From NCBI GenBank assembly GCA_900550025.1, contig URQP01000117.1, positions 1 to 6,305 of the forward strand: DNA of 6,305 nt, in the 5' to 3' direction. The translations under genes and the position numbers were made by a program. This stretch comes from an uncultured Porphyromonadaceae bacterium (GTDB lineage Bacteria; Bacteroidota; Bacteroidia; Bacteroidales; Muribaculaceae). The notes under the pieces were generated by a model. The model was not told the origin of the DNA, did not search any database, and saw only the letters and a program-made list of their open reading frames with translations. This document shows positions 6,105-6,305 of the stretch, piece by piece (positions within the stretch are counted from its first letter, which is position 1; the number at the start of each line of letters is the position of its first letter).

Positions 6105-6305
6105 ATGAATTGCAAAAAATACATACTGGCATTCTCCTCGCTGCTGTTCATAATGATTAGTTGCTCAAACTCATCGGGGACAAAAACACCGGCGGCCGAC
6201 GGCAATGCGGCAGAAAACACCGTGAGACCGCAAATCGTATTCAACGCCGACAGCGCATACTCATACGTAGCCGCGCAATGCGACTTCGGAGAACGTGTCC
6301 CTAAC
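6105..6305 (+). CDS. lipoprotein, probable M28 peptidase/glutaminyl-peptide cyclotransferase-like, cut by the window edge
   Basis: The frame is open from ATG 6105 to the last base, 67 codons, with no stop. It begins MNCKKYILAFSSLLFIMISC, a lipoprotein signal peptide with basic residues, a hydrophobic core and Cys20 as the lipidation site. A Ser/Asn/Ala-rich linker follows, then IVFNADSAYSYVAAQCDF and GERVPN. The pattern F-N/D-A-D-S-A-Y-x-Y-V-x-x-Q-x-x-F-G-x-R-V-P is the usual N-terminus of Bacteroidales M28-family proteins related to glutaminyl cyclase, which form pyroglutamate at peptide N-termini or act as aminopeptidases. The metal-binding residues are beyond the edge, so activity cannot be judged. 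It lies 4 bp after the MATE stop and is likely translated from the same mRNA. Confidence 0.75.
   Translation, partial: MNCKKYILAFSSLLFIMISCSNSSGTKTPAADGNAAENTVRPQIVFNADSAYSYVAAQCDFGERVPN

Overview
The window looks like chromosomal DNA from a Bacteroidales bacterium, with a Muribaculaceae-like gut lineage as a guess. The reasons are promoters of the Bacteroidetes form TTTG-N19/20-TAnnTTTG, start codons without a Shine-Dalgarno sequence, and protein families common in that order: DUF3575/OmpA-like surface proteins, a DUF4153 membrane protein, a sensor kinase with an AHQLGTP H-box, and an M28/glutaminyl-cyclase-like lipoprotein. No mobile element, CRISPR array or phage gene was seen.

Left part, minus strand: an exported protein begins at 853 with a signal peptide and an OmpA-like domain (GASPEG...LSDRR). 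Its reading frame ends at 119. The sequence after that stop still encodes a clear DUF3575 start (LYIKTNAIGLG...VEYDFSDLF) in another frame, running off the left edge. The two frames are separated by an uninterrupted run of nine G (nine C in the gene) at 136-144. One base fewer would fuse them. This is the most interesting signal in the window: a phase-variable surface gene, a +1 frameshift site, or a sequencing error. An AT-rich noncoding stretch of about 580 bp lies upstream and may hold the gene's promoter.

Middle, minus strand: a tRNA with anticodon CAT has a complete unit of promoter, short hairpin leader and intrinsic terminator. Upstream of it, a two-gene operon encodes a membrane sensor histidine kinase and then, 6 bp later, an 11-segment DUF4153 membrane protein. 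No response regulator is in view.

Right part, plus strand: divergent from the kinase, a textbook promoter drives a 450-residue MATE efflux transporter. Four bases after its stop a lipoprotein gene starts that resembles M28 peptidases/glutaminyl-peptide cyclotransferases; it is cut by the window edge. The divergent region between kinase and transporter contains a 9-bp direct repeat spaced by one helical turn, a possible regulator site.
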